A DNA stretch of 9,697 nucleotides from SVFI01 sp045546735 (GTDB taxonomy: Bacteria > Bacillota > Clostridia > Lachnospirales > Lachnospiraceae), in contig JAZQDJ010000081.1 of NCBI GenBank assembly GCA_045546735.1, positions 1 through 9,697 on the forward strand. The letters run 5' to 3'. Shown piece after piece: positions 1 through 6,356 of this stretch (the stretch's first letter is position 1; each line of letters opens with the position of its first letter). The notes under the pieces were generated by a model that made no database searches, was not told where the DNA came from, and worked only from the letters and a program-made list of their open reading frames with translations. The position numbers and the translations under genes are program-made.

Positions 1-3
1 CCT

Positions 4-273
4 TTACATGGTCTTCCATCTGTTTGTGCGGATATACTCCTTTAACAATTCTTCCACCAGCTCGTCTCTCTCCACCTTCATAATCAGGCTTCTTGCTCCC
101 TTATGACTGGTAATATAGGTCGGGTCTCCGCTCATAATATAACCCACAATCTGATTTACCGGGTTATATCCCTTTTCACTTAACGCCTCATAAACAGTAG
201 ACAAAACAACTTTTACACCTGTTTCCGGTTCTACCTCTACTTTAAAATATTGTGTGTTACCTAAATCCTGCAT
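4..273 (-). CDS. ireB: IreB family regulatory phosphoprotein
   Basis: This 89-residue protein matches the IreB (DUF965/YrzL) family. In Enterococcus faecalis, IreB is a small cytoplasmic phosphoprotein targeted by the PASTA-domain Ser/Thr kinase IreK, and it restrains cephalosporin tolerance. The family signature is clear: TQYFKVE near the N-terminus, then STVYEALSEKGYNPVNQIVG, GDPTYITSHKGARSLI and ERDELVEELLKEYI. The frame is open upstream as far as base 399, inside mtaB, but I chose the ATG at 271-273. Family members begin just before TQYF, a G-rich Shine-Dalgarno (GGGGG, 283-287) lies 9 bases upstream, and a strong promoter (343-371) would put the transcript start downstream of the longer start. 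Thr7 corresponds to the N-terminal threonine region phosphorylated in IreB. The stop is TAA at 4-6; whatever follows lies outside the window (ruvX often follows in relatives). Function here is inferred by homology. Confidence 0.9.
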   Translation of the reverse strand: MQDLGNTQYFKVEVEPETGVKVVLSTVYEALSEKGYNPVNQIVGYIMSGDPTYITSHKGARSLIMKVERDELVEELLKEYIRTNRWKTM

Positions 274-342
274 GTAATCACGCCCCCATCTTTCATTATC
301 GTTTTGTATTTGAAAACAGTTTTTCCATTGTATAACATTCTG

Positions 343-371
343 ATTATAGCACTCTTTTGCGATAAACTCAA
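343..371 (-). promoter_or_regulatory. Sigma-A-type promoter for ireB
   Basis: On the minus strand, TTGAGT (366-371) is separated by 17 bases from TATAAT (343-348). TGC directly before the -10 box gives an extended -10. The -35 box contains the TGA stop codon of mtaB. Predicted initiation near 336 leaves a leader of about 60 bases before the ireB ATG. No terminator separates mtaB from ireB, so ireB can also be reached by read-through. Confidence 0.75.
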
Positions 372-1720
372 TTCTTTTGCGCAAAAACAGTCTCTTCATC
401 CAGCATGGAATGCAACTTACAGACTATCTCCCGGTTCGTTAAATCCTCCTCGGATTTTACCGCCACTTTGATATAATTTTTCGTATGACCGACGTAATAA
501 TCTTCTCCGCCGATTTGCTGCATCTGCTCAAACAGCACTTCTTTTTCTTTGCCCAAATATTGTTCTCTGTACGAAACAGAATGGCGCTTGTCCATCTCAA
601 GAAGCACTGCACTTCTTGCTTTTTTCTCCTTTTCTGTCAGCTGACCCGGCATTGAGGCAGCCACCGTTCCTTCCCTTCTCGAATACGGAAATACGTGCAT
701 CTCAAAAAATTTAATATCTTCAAGAAATGCTTCTGTCTGCGCAAATTCTTCCTCCGTTTCCCCCGGAAATCCTGTAATGACATCTGTCGTAATCGCAGGC
801 TCTTCAAAATATTTACGCAAAATACGGACACCTTCTTTAAACTCCTCACATGTATATCGGCGATTCATCCTTTTTAAAACAGTATCACTTCCGCTCTGAA
901 GTGAAAGATGAAAATGCGGACAAACTTTCGACAGCTTCGATAAACGCTCTGCAAACTCTTCTGTCACAATGCGTGGTTCGAGCGACCCAAGGCGGATTCT
1001 CGTGAGGCCTTCAATTTTGTGAATCTGTTCAATCAGCTCAATTAAATCGTCCCCTGCACCGTCCGTATTGTAAGTCTCGCCGCGAAAATCAAGCCCGTAA
1101 GAACTTAAATGAATCCCTGTCAGAACCACTTCTTTATAACCGCCTGCAACAAGCCCTTCAATTTCTGCAAGCACATGCTCCTGTTTTCTTGAGCGTACAC
1201 GCCCCCTTGCGTACGGAATCACACAATAACTGCAGAACTGATTACAGCCATCCTGTATTTTAATATACGCACGCGTGTGCTCCGCCGTATGGGAAAGCTG
1301 CATTTCTTCATATTCTTTTTCCTGCGCAATATCGGGAATCGTTCTTCCTGCTAACGTTTTCCCTGCGGTCTCCCGCGTTTTTAAAAACTCTTCCACAATC
1401 GAAGCAATGTCTTTTTTACGATTATTCCCAATTGCAAGATCAATATAAGGATCTTCTTCCATCTGCTTTTCTGCCGTCTGCACATAGCATCCGACTGCAA
1501 CAACTATTGCCTCCGGATTCTGTTTTTTGGCACGATGAATCATCTGCCGGCTTTTACGGTCCGCAATATTTGTTACTGTACATGTATTTATAATATAAAT
1601 ATCTGCTTTTTGGTAAAAATCAACAATTTCATAACCTTCTTTTTGTAGAAATTGCTGCATTACGTCTAGTTCATATGAATTTACCTTGCAACCAAGGTTA
1701 TGGAGTGCCACACTTTTCAT
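368..1720 (-). CDS. mtaB: tRNA (N6-L-threonylcarbamoyladenosine(37)-C2)-methylthiotransferase MtaB
   Basis: MtaB (YqeV in Bacillus subtilis) is a radical-SAM methylthiotransferase that converts t6A37 to ms2t6A37 in ANN-decoding tRNAs. The 450-residue product has the standard three domains. The N-terminal UPF0004 domain has iron-sulfur ligands Cys11 (HNLGCKVNSYE), Cys47 (INTCTVT) and Cys78 (VAVGCYVQ). The radical-SAM core has CxxxCxxC at Cys159, Cys163 and Cys166 (DGCNQFCSYCVIPYARG), followed by GSLEP, LSLQSGSDTVLKRMNR and TDVITGFPGETEEEF. A C-terminal TRAM-like RNA-binding region covers about 383-447. HNLGCKVNSYE and RGRVRSR favour MtaB over MiaB or RimO. The ATG is preceded by GAGGA (1727-1731) with 6-base spacing. 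The gene is divergent from the HPr-like gene and is followed after 94 bases by ireB. Length and motifs look intact. Confidence 0.95.
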   Translation of the reverse strand: MKSVALHNLGCKVNSYELDVMQQFLQKEGYEIVDFYQKADIYIINTCTVTNIADRKSRQMIHRAKKQNPEAIVVAVGCYVQTAEKQMEEDPYIDLAIGNNRKKDIASIVEEFLKTRETAGKTLAGRTIPDIAQEKEYEEMQLSHTAEHTRAYIKIQDGCNQFCSYCVIPYARGRVRSRKQEHVLAEIEGLVAGGYKEVVLTGIHLSSYGLDFRGETYNTDGAGDDLIELIEQIHKIEGLTRIRLGSLEPRIVTEEFAERLSKLSKVCPHFHLSLQSGSDTVLKRMNRRYTCEEFKEGVRILRKYFEEPAITTDVITGFPGETEEEFAQTEAFLEDIKFFEMHVFPYSRREGTVAASMPGQLTEKEKKARSAVLLEMDKRHSVSYREQYLGKEKEVLFEQMQQIGGEDYYVGHTKNYIKVAVKSEEDLTNREIVCKLHSMLDEETVFAQKN

Positions 1721-1754
1721 CGGTTTTCCTCGTTTTTTTTGTAAGGTTTTCGGC

Positions 1755-1786
1755 TTGACTTTTCATTTCCCTGCATTTAGTATAAT
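1755..1786 (+). promoter_or_regulatory. Promoter of the HPr-like gene
   Basis: A TTGACT -35 box (1755-1760) can pair with either of two overlapping -10 boxes. TAGTAT (1778-1783) gives an ideal 17-base spacer but a weaker hexamer. TATAAT (1781-1786) is a perfect hexamer but needs a 20-base spacer. Either choice starts transcription around 1790, with a leader of about 30 bases carrying AAGGAGG (1806-1812), 10 bases before the ATG. Confidence 0.65.
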
Positions 1787-1807
1787 AAGCGAAGGTATAA
1801 AGAAAAA
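1779..1807 (-). promoter_or_regulatory. Possible mtaB promoter overlapping the divergent one
   Basis: mtaB is the first minus-strand gene left of the plus-strand HPr-like gene, so a minus-strand start should lie in the 102-base gap. The best -10 box is TATACT (1779-1784), with TATTAT (1782-1787) as an alternative. Its 17-base-spaced partner at 1802-1807 is only TTTTTC. The -10 box is plausible and the -35 box poor. It shares bases with the -10 region of the opposing promoter. Confidence 0.3.
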
Positions 1808-1822
1808 GGAGGATTTTGGAAC

Positions 1823-2053
1823 ATGAAAACAGTACAGATTTCATTAAATTCAATCGACAAAGTAAAATCATTCGTAAATGATATTACAAAATTTGACTAC
1901 GATTTCGATTTAGTATCAGGAAGATACGTAATCGACGCTAAATCTATCATGGGTATCTTCAGTTTAGACCTTTCTAAACCGATCGACTTAAACATCCATG
2001 TAGAAGACGGCGCAGAAGACGTTATGGAAGTTCTTAAGAACTACACAGTTTAG
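1823..2053 (+). CDS. HPr-like protein lacking the phospho-acceptor histidine
   Basis: This 76-residue protein has the HPr fold signature, but its active site is degenerate. HPr normally carries phosphate on His15 from enzyme I to PTS sugar permeases, and in Firmicutes is also phosphorylated on Ser46 by HPr kinase for catabolite control. The segment KSIMGIFSLDL (40-50) matches HPr KSIMGVMSLGI, so Ser41 corresponds to Ser46. TKFDYDFDL (22-30) matches SKYDADVNL. With the same ungapped offset of five, His15 falls on Ser10, Arg17 on Asp12 and Pro18 on Lys13. It therefore cannot act as a standard phosphocarrier. A regulatory role like Bacillus Crh (His15 replaced by Gln, Ser46 kept) is inferred, not shown. 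It is the only plus-strand gene here, monocistronic, with its own promoter, strong ribosome-binding site and terminator. No PTS gene is nearby. Confidence 0.85.
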   Translation: MKTVQISLNSIDKVKSFVNDITKFDYDFDLVSGRYVIDAKSIMGIFSLDLSKPIDLNIHVEDGAEDVMEVLKNYTV

Positions 2054-2078
2054 TCTTCACTTCACACCGACATTATTT

Positions 2079-2110
2079 AAGAACAGGGTTTTTACACCCT
2101 GTTCTTTTTT
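2079..2110 (+). terminator. Rho-independent terminator of the HPr-like gene
   Basis: A perfect 11-bp stem, AAGAACAGGGT (2079-2089) with ACCCTGTTCTT (2096-2106), closes a 6-base loop and runs into a T tract ending at 2110. It begins 25 bases after the HPr-like stop. It also lies just past the stop of the convergent thiI, but the minus-strand continuation (AAATAATG) has no T run, so termination in that direction should be weaker. Confidence 0.9.
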
Positions 2111-2112
2111 AT

Positions 2113-3291
2113 TTACTTTATTTCAATAATCTCTCTTGTCTCAAGCGCTGTTTTTACAAGTTCATCAATTACATCTTCCAAGTTTTGCTCATGACCGCGG
2201 ATTACGTTGACATTCGGTTTTGTTACCGGATGCTTTGCCACAAAAATCGTACAGCAATCTTCGAACGGCTGGATGGATGTTTCATACGTATTAATTTTTT
2301 CGGAAATATCCACAATATCCTGTTTATCAAATGCGATAAGCGGACGATATACCGGAAGTTCACACACTTCATTTGTCGAAATTAAACTCTGCATCGTCTG
2401 TGAAGCCACCTGGCCGATACTCTCACCCGTCACAAGTCCGAGACACCCCGTCTCTTTCGCAATCATCTCTGCAATACGCATCATGTAACGGCGCATAATA
2501 ATCGTAAGTTCATCATGCGGACATTTTTCATATATTGCCAACTGAATATCCGTAAAATTAATTACATGCAAATTCATCGGACCGGCATAGGCAGAAACAT
2601 ATTTAGCAAGATCAACTACTTTCTGTTTTGCACGCTCAGACGTATAAGGCGGTGCATGGAAATAAGTTGCCTCAAGTTTTACACCTCGCTTGCTGATCAT
2701 GTAACCTGCTACCGGCGAGTCAATTCCTCCCGAGAGAAGAAGCATCGCTTTTCCTCCTGTACCGACAGGCATTCCGCCCGGTCCCGGAATTGTTTCAGAA
2801 TAAATATATATTTTCTCGCGAATTTCTACACTCAGCTCAATCTCCGGATTGTGGACATCCACTTTCATATCCGGATATGCATCCAGAATCACTCCTCCGA
2901 GTTCGCAATTGATTTCCATGGAACTGAGCGGATAGTTTTTACGTGCACGTCTCGCAAACACCTTAAATGTTTTATTTTTCTCCGGATATACTTTTCCGAT
3001 ATAATCAACAATCGTTTCGGAAAGCTTCTCAAAGCCTTCATCTTCCACATAAATCATCGGGCAGATTCCGGAAATACCGAACACTTTCTTAAGTGCCTCC
3101 ACCGTTTCATCATAATCAAACTCAGAAACCGCATCTACATAAATACGTCCCTGCGTTTTACGGATCTTAAATTCTCCTTCCACTTTATCAAGTGCAAAGC
3201 GGATTTGATCCACAAGCGCATCCTCAAACATATAGCGGTTTCTTCCCTTGACTCCGATTTCTGCGTATTTTATCAAAAATGCTGTAAACAT
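2113..3291 (-). CDS. thiI: tRNA 4-thiouridine(8) synthase ThiI, without rhodanese domain
   Basis: ThiI adenylates U8 of tRNA and inserts sulfur to make 4-thiouridine; in many bacteria it also supplies sulfur to the thiamine thiazole pathway. The 392-residue protein has an N-terminal ferredoxin-like region (about 1-60, with KYAEIGVKGRNRYMFE), a THUMP domain (about 60-165) and a PP-loop ATP-binding domain with SGGIDSP at 187-193. Later landmarks are VTGESIGQVASQT (287-299) and EDCCTIF (344-350), whose Cys346/Cys347 lie where E. coli has Cys344. E. coli ThiI is about 90 residues longer because of a C-terminal rhodanese domain bearing its persulfide cysteine; this protein stops before that, as in B. 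subtilis. The cysteine desulfurase ending 17 bases upstream is the likely direct sulfur donor. AGGAG (3297-3301) lies 5 bases before the ATG. Confidence 0.95.
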   Translation of the reverse strand: MFTAFLIKYAEIGVKGRNRYMFEDALVDQIRFALDKVEGEFKIRKTQGRIYVDAVSEFDYDETVEALKKVFGISGICPMIYVEDEGFEKLSETIVDYIGKVYPEKNKTFKVFARRARKNYPLSSMEINCELGGVILDAYPDMKVDVHNPEIELSVEIREKIYIYSETIPGPGGMPVGTGGKAMLLLSGGIDSPVAGYMISKRGVKLEATYFHAPPYTSERAKQKVVDLAKYVSAYAGPMNLHVINFTDIQLAIYEKCPHDELTIIMRRYMMRIAEMIAKETGCLGLVTGESIGQVASQTMQSLISTNEVCELPVYRPLIAFDKQDIVDISEKINTYETSIQPFEDCCTIFVAKHPVTKPNVNVIRGHEQNLEDVIDELVKTALETREIIEIK

Positions 3292-3308
3292 ACTTTCTCC
3301 TCTTCTCT

Positions 3309-4463
3309 CTAATGCCTCGTATATTTGCGGAGCATCGGTAATAATTCATTTAAACATTTCAAAGTATAATCCAATTCTTCCTTCGTTGTAAAGATGCTGA
3401 AGCTAAAACGGATGGTAGAATCAAGCATATCCTGCGCCACTCCCATACTTTTTAAGGTCGCACTCACGGTGTGCTTGTTTGATGCGCAGGCACTTCCCGC
3501 CGACACATACACGCCACGGTCTTCAAGCGCATGCAATAAAACCTCGCTGCGCACTCCCGCAAAAGATACACTCACAATATGAGGTGCGCCTTCTTCATAA
3601 AGAGGTCCGTTTACTTTCACACTTTCTATTTTTTGTACCTCATCCGTAAAAAAGCGTTTCAAATCATATAATCTTTCAACATCCTCTGACAAATTACGGT
3701 ACATTACCTGCGTTGCTTTTCCGATTCCTGCCACACCCGGAACATTTTCCGTCCCCGAACGCATTCCCTTCTGTTGTCCGCCGCCGAACATAATCGGTTT
3801 TATTTTTACATGCTCATCCACATACAAAAATCCTGTTCCTTTCGGCCCGTGAATCTTGTGTCCGCTCACGGAAAGCATATCGATTTTGCTCTTTTTCGGA
3901 AAGATCTTATACTTTCCGAAACTCTGTACTGCATCCACATGAAACAACGTCTTCGGATTCATCCGCTTAATGAGCAGTCCTGCTTCCTCAACCGGTTGCA
4001 CCGCACCCACTTCATTATTCACATGCATAATCGACACAAGAATCGTATCCGGACGAATTGTCTGTTCCAATTCTTCCAAACGGATGATGCCCTGCTTATC
4101 CACCGAAAGATATGTCACCTCATATCCGATAGATTCAAGGTATTCCATCGTCTGTAAAATTGCCGGATGTTCAACCTTTGTCGTAATCAAATGCCTTCCC
4201 GCACGGCTGTTGGCGCTGGCCGCTCCCATAAGTGCCCAGTTATCCGACTCCGTTCCTCCGGATGTATAAAAAATCTCTTTTTCCTGTACTTTCAGGGTTT
4301 TTGCAATAATTTCTTTTGATTCTTTTACATAACGCTCTGCTTCCACACCTTTTTGATGCATACTCGAAGGATTTCCGAAATCCTCACGCATCACGCGGCT
4401 GACAACATCCACAACCTCGTCAAATGCACGGGTTGTTGCAGAGTTATCTAAATATATTTCCAT
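3309..4463 (-). CDS. Cysteine desulfurase (NifS/IscS family), probable ThiI partner
   Basis: This PLP-dependent class V aminotransferase-fold enzyme removes sulfur from L-cysteine, giving alanine and an enzyme-bound persulfide. Its 384 residues carry the family marks: YLDNSATT at 4-11, GNPSSMH at 30-36, YTSGGTESDN at 66-75, VEHPA with His99, HVNNEVGAVQP at 147-157, HVDAVQSFGK at 175-184, the PLP lysine Lys203 in SGHKIHGPKG, RSGTEN at 235-240, and the catalytic Cys326 in SAGSACAS. It lies 17 bases upstream of a rhodanese-less thiI, the arrangement of B. subtilis nifZ-thiI, so supplying sulfur for s4U8 is the most likely job. A general role in Fe-S assembly cannot be excluded, but no iscU or other assembly scaffold is adjacent. 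The Shine-Dalgarno AAGGAAG (4470-4476) sits in the loop of a small hairpin. Confidence 0.93.
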   Translation of the reverse strand: MEIYLDNSATTRAFDEVVDVVSRVMREDFGNPSSMHQKGVEAERYVKESKEIIAKTLKVQEKEIFYTSGGTESDNWALMGAASANSRAGRHLITTKVEHPAILQTMEYLESIGYEVTYLSVDKQGIIRLEELEQTIRPDTILVSIMHVNNEVGAVQPVEEAGLLIKRMNPKTLFHVDAVQSFGKYKIFPKKSKIDMLSVSGHKIHGPKGTGFLYVDEHVKIKPIMFGGGQQKGMRSGTENVPGVAGIGKATQVMYRNLSEDVERLYDLKRFFTDEVQKIESVKVNGPLYEEGAPHIVSVSFAGVRSEVLLHALEDRGVYVSAGSACASNKHTVSATLKSMGVAQDMLDSTIRFSFSIFTTKEELDYTLKCLNELLPMLRKYTRH

Positions 4464-4482
4464 AACTGACTTCCTTTCAGTT
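4464..4482 (-). promoter_or_regulatory. Hairpin with the desulfurase Shine-Dalgarno in its loop
   Basis: The mRNA sense reads AACTGA, AAGGAAG, TCAGTT, then ATG. The 6-bp inverted repeat (4477-4482 with 4464-4469) can fold with the Shine-Dalgarno as the exposed 7-base loop, directly abutting the start codon. The structure is seen in the sequence; any effect on translation is inference. Confidence 0.4.
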
Positions 4483-4538
4483 TTTGTCCTTCTATATCAT
4501 ATGTCATGACAGCTGCCATCGTGCAAGACCGAACCATA

Positions 4539-5288
4539 CTATATTTCTCTTCCTTCAAGTTCATACATTAAAATCGAGAGCATTGTCATCCCCGCCGTCT
4601 CTGTACGCAAAATCCGTTTGCCTAAAGTAACCGGACAAACACCGTTACTTTCCGCTAACTCAATTTCCTCTTCAGAAAAACCGCCTTCCGGTCCGATAAA
4701 AACTGCCACCGATTGTCCCGGCTTAATTGCTTTTATCAGTTCGCGGGTATGTGACATATCCTCCGCCATCTCATAAGGAATCAATTTCGCATCCATCTTG
4801 CCGGCTTTTTGCACCGCCTCTTTAAAACTCATCAAACTTGCAACCTGTGGGATACAAGCCCTCTTACTCTGCTTTGCCGCCGCCTCTGCAATTGCCTGCC
4901 AGCGCATGAGTTTGCTCTTTTCTTTTTTCGCGTCAAGTTTCACTACCGCGCGCTTGGTTGCAACAGGAATGACCTCGTATACCCCAAGTTCTACCGCCTT
5001 TTGGATAATAAGTTCCATCTTGTCCGACTTCGGAAGACCTTGAAACAGGTATACCTTTACCGGAAGTTCTACCGCATCCTCTTTCACGAAACGAAGTTCA
5101 CACAAAATCTCATCTTCTCCAAGACTCAAAATACCACATCGGTATTCTTTTCCGTCCACTCCGTTACTGACTGCTAACTCTTCGCCCTCTTTCATGCGGA
5201 GCACATTCTTTATATGATTTACATCTTTACCGGTAATCGATACACGGTTTCCCGCAATTGCCTCCGGCTCTACAAAAAACTGATACAT
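4539..5288 (-). CDS. rsmE: 16S rRNA (uracil(1498)-N3)-methyltransferase RsmE
   Basis: RsmE is a SPOUT-class SAM-dependent enzyme that methylates N3 of U1498 in helix 44 of 16S rRNA, near the decoding site. The 249-residue product has the usual N-terminal PUA-like RNA-binding part (about 1-70, with VNHIKNVLRMKEGEEL at 23-38) and the SPOUT catalytic domain. Family motifs are KSDKMELIIQKAVELGV at 87-103, EAAAKQSKRA at 135-144, IGPEGGFS at 198-205 and the knot-forming LGKRILRTETAG at 222-233. Length is normal. AGGAG (5294-5298) lies 5 bases before the ATG and overlaps the prmA stop codon; only 8 bases separate the genes, so translation is probably coupled. A prmA-rsmE pair is common in Firmicutes, often next to dnaJ, as here. 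Confidence 0.95.
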   Translation of the reverse strand: MYQFFVEPEAIAGNRVSITGKDVNHIKNVLRMKEGEELAVSNGVDGKEYRCGILSLGEDEILCELRFVKEDAVELPVKVYLFQGLPKSDKMELIIQKAVELGVYEVIPVATKRAVVKLDAKKEKSKLMRWQAIAEAAAKQSKRACIPQVASLMSFKEAVQKAGKMDAKLIPYEMAEDMSHTRELIKAIKPGQSVAVFIGPEGGFSEEEIELAESNGVCPVTLGKRILRTETAGMTMLSILMYELEGREI

Positions 5289-5296
5289 GGCTACTC

Positions 5297-6343
5297 CTAT
5301 GCTAACTTACGTGCTGTCACACTCATCCACTCGCCCTGCCGGGTCACTTCTACGATTTCCATTCCCGCGTCTGTTGCTGCTTTCTGAACAAGACCTTCTT
5401 TTCCGTTAATAATACCGGAAGTAATGTAAATTCCGCCCGGTTTCAACTGATTTACAATCACCGGTGTCAACGGAACTAACACCTCTGCCAAAATGTTTGC
5501 CACCACAATGTCATACTTTCCGTATCCGACTCTGTCCTGAATTTCCTTATCGGAAATAATGTTTCCGATCATCATCTCAAACTTGTCCGGTACAATACCG
5601 TTCATTTCCATATTTTCCGCAACCGCCGGTTCTGCACATGGATCGAGATCCGTTCCGACGGCAGATTTGATTCCATACATCAGGGATACAATCGCCAAAA
5701 TCCCACTTCCGGTTCCGACATCCAAAAGCTGCGTTTCCGGAGTAATAAACTTCTTAAGCTGACGGATACAAAGCTGCGTTGTCTCATGCATCCCTGTTCC
5801 GAATGCCGTGCCCGGATCGATATGGAGCACTTTTTTATCTTTATCTTCTTCTTTCACTTCTTCCCATGAAGGAGTAACAAGAAGATCATCGATATAAAAC
5901 TGATGGAAAAACTGTTTCCAATTATTCATCCAGTCAATATCTTCCGTTTCGGAAACCGTAACGCTTCCCTCTCCGATATCCATAAACATACGTAAATCTT
6001 CAAGTTCACGCTTCATATCTGCCACAAGCGCATCGATATCCACATGTTGCCCTGTGCTGACCGCAAAATAGGAATTGTCCACTCCGTCAGACAATCCTGC
6101 TGCCACCTGCGGTGTTTCTGTATCATCTTCTTCCGGAATCTCCACAAAGAAGCTGACATATGCCACTCCGTCATTTTCCGGCGCATCCGGCAAAATATCG
6201 ACAAACATCTGCTCTTTTTCCCACGCTGTAAGCGGAACTTTATCTTCTATCTGCGCACCTTCAAGACCGAGGTCATACATTGTAGATATAATAATATCTT
6301 CCGCCTCTGCAAGCGTTTTAATTGTAAGTTTTGTCCATTTCAT
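5297..6343 (-). CDS. prmA: Ribosomal protein L11 methyltransferase PrmA
   Basis: PrmA uses SAM to trimethylate amino groups of ribosomal protein L11. The product starts with an alpha/beta substrate-recognition domain (MKWTKLTIKTLAEAEDIIISTMYDLG). The catalytic Rossmann domain follows, with DPGTAFGTGMHETT at 176-189, SAM-binding LLDVGTGSGILAI at 206-218, GTDLDPCAEPAVAEN at 230-244 and VANILAEVLVPL at 281-292. At 348 residues it is longer than the E. coli enzyme (about 293). The extra length appears to lie between the two domains, in an acidic stretch (roughly 52-95, including EIPEEDDTETP) and in a charged segment at about 161-170. GAGGA (6351-6355) sits 7 bases before the ATG, and the upstream membrane-protein stop is 13 bases away, so the genes are co-transcribed. 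The reading frame is intact. Confidence 0.95.
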   Translation of the reverse strand: MKWTKLTIKTLAEAEDIIISTMYDLGLEGAQIEDKVPLTAWEKEQMFVDILPDAPENDGVAYVSFFVEIPEEDDTETPQVAAGLSDGVDNSYFAVSTGQHVDIDALVADMKRELEDLRMFMDIGEGSVTVSETEDIDWMNNWKQFFHQFYIDDLLVTPSWEEVKEEDKDKKVLHIDPGTAFGTGMHETTQLCIRQLKKFITPETQLLDVGTGSGILAIVSLMYGIKSAVGTDLDPCAEPAVAENMEMNGIVPDKFEMMIGNIISDKEIQDRVGYGKYDIVVANILAEVLVPLTPVIVNQLKPGGIYITSGIINGKEGLVQKAATDAGMEIVEVTRQGEWMSVTARKLA

Positions 6344-6356
6344 TTTCTATTCCTCA

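Noticed and set aside
274..399. A 42-residue N-terminal extension of ireB overlapping the mtaB 3' end
   Set aside because: The extension does not resemble the IreB family, a promoter lies inside it, and a ribosome-binding site precedes the internal ATG at 271-273.
2078..2112. Hairpin at the thiI 3' end as an efficient two-way terminator
   Set aside because: On the minus strand the stem is followed by AAATAATG rather than a T run, so only plus-strand termination is well supported.
2054..2112. A small gene or RNA between the convergent HPr-like gene and thiI
   Set aside because: The 59 bases are explained by the terminator hairpin and contain no further open frame or structure.
2515..3312. 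A 265-codon plus-strand open frame opposite thiI
   Set aside because: It is a reading-frame shadow of thiI. The predicted product has no recognisable domain, and thiI is fully supported.
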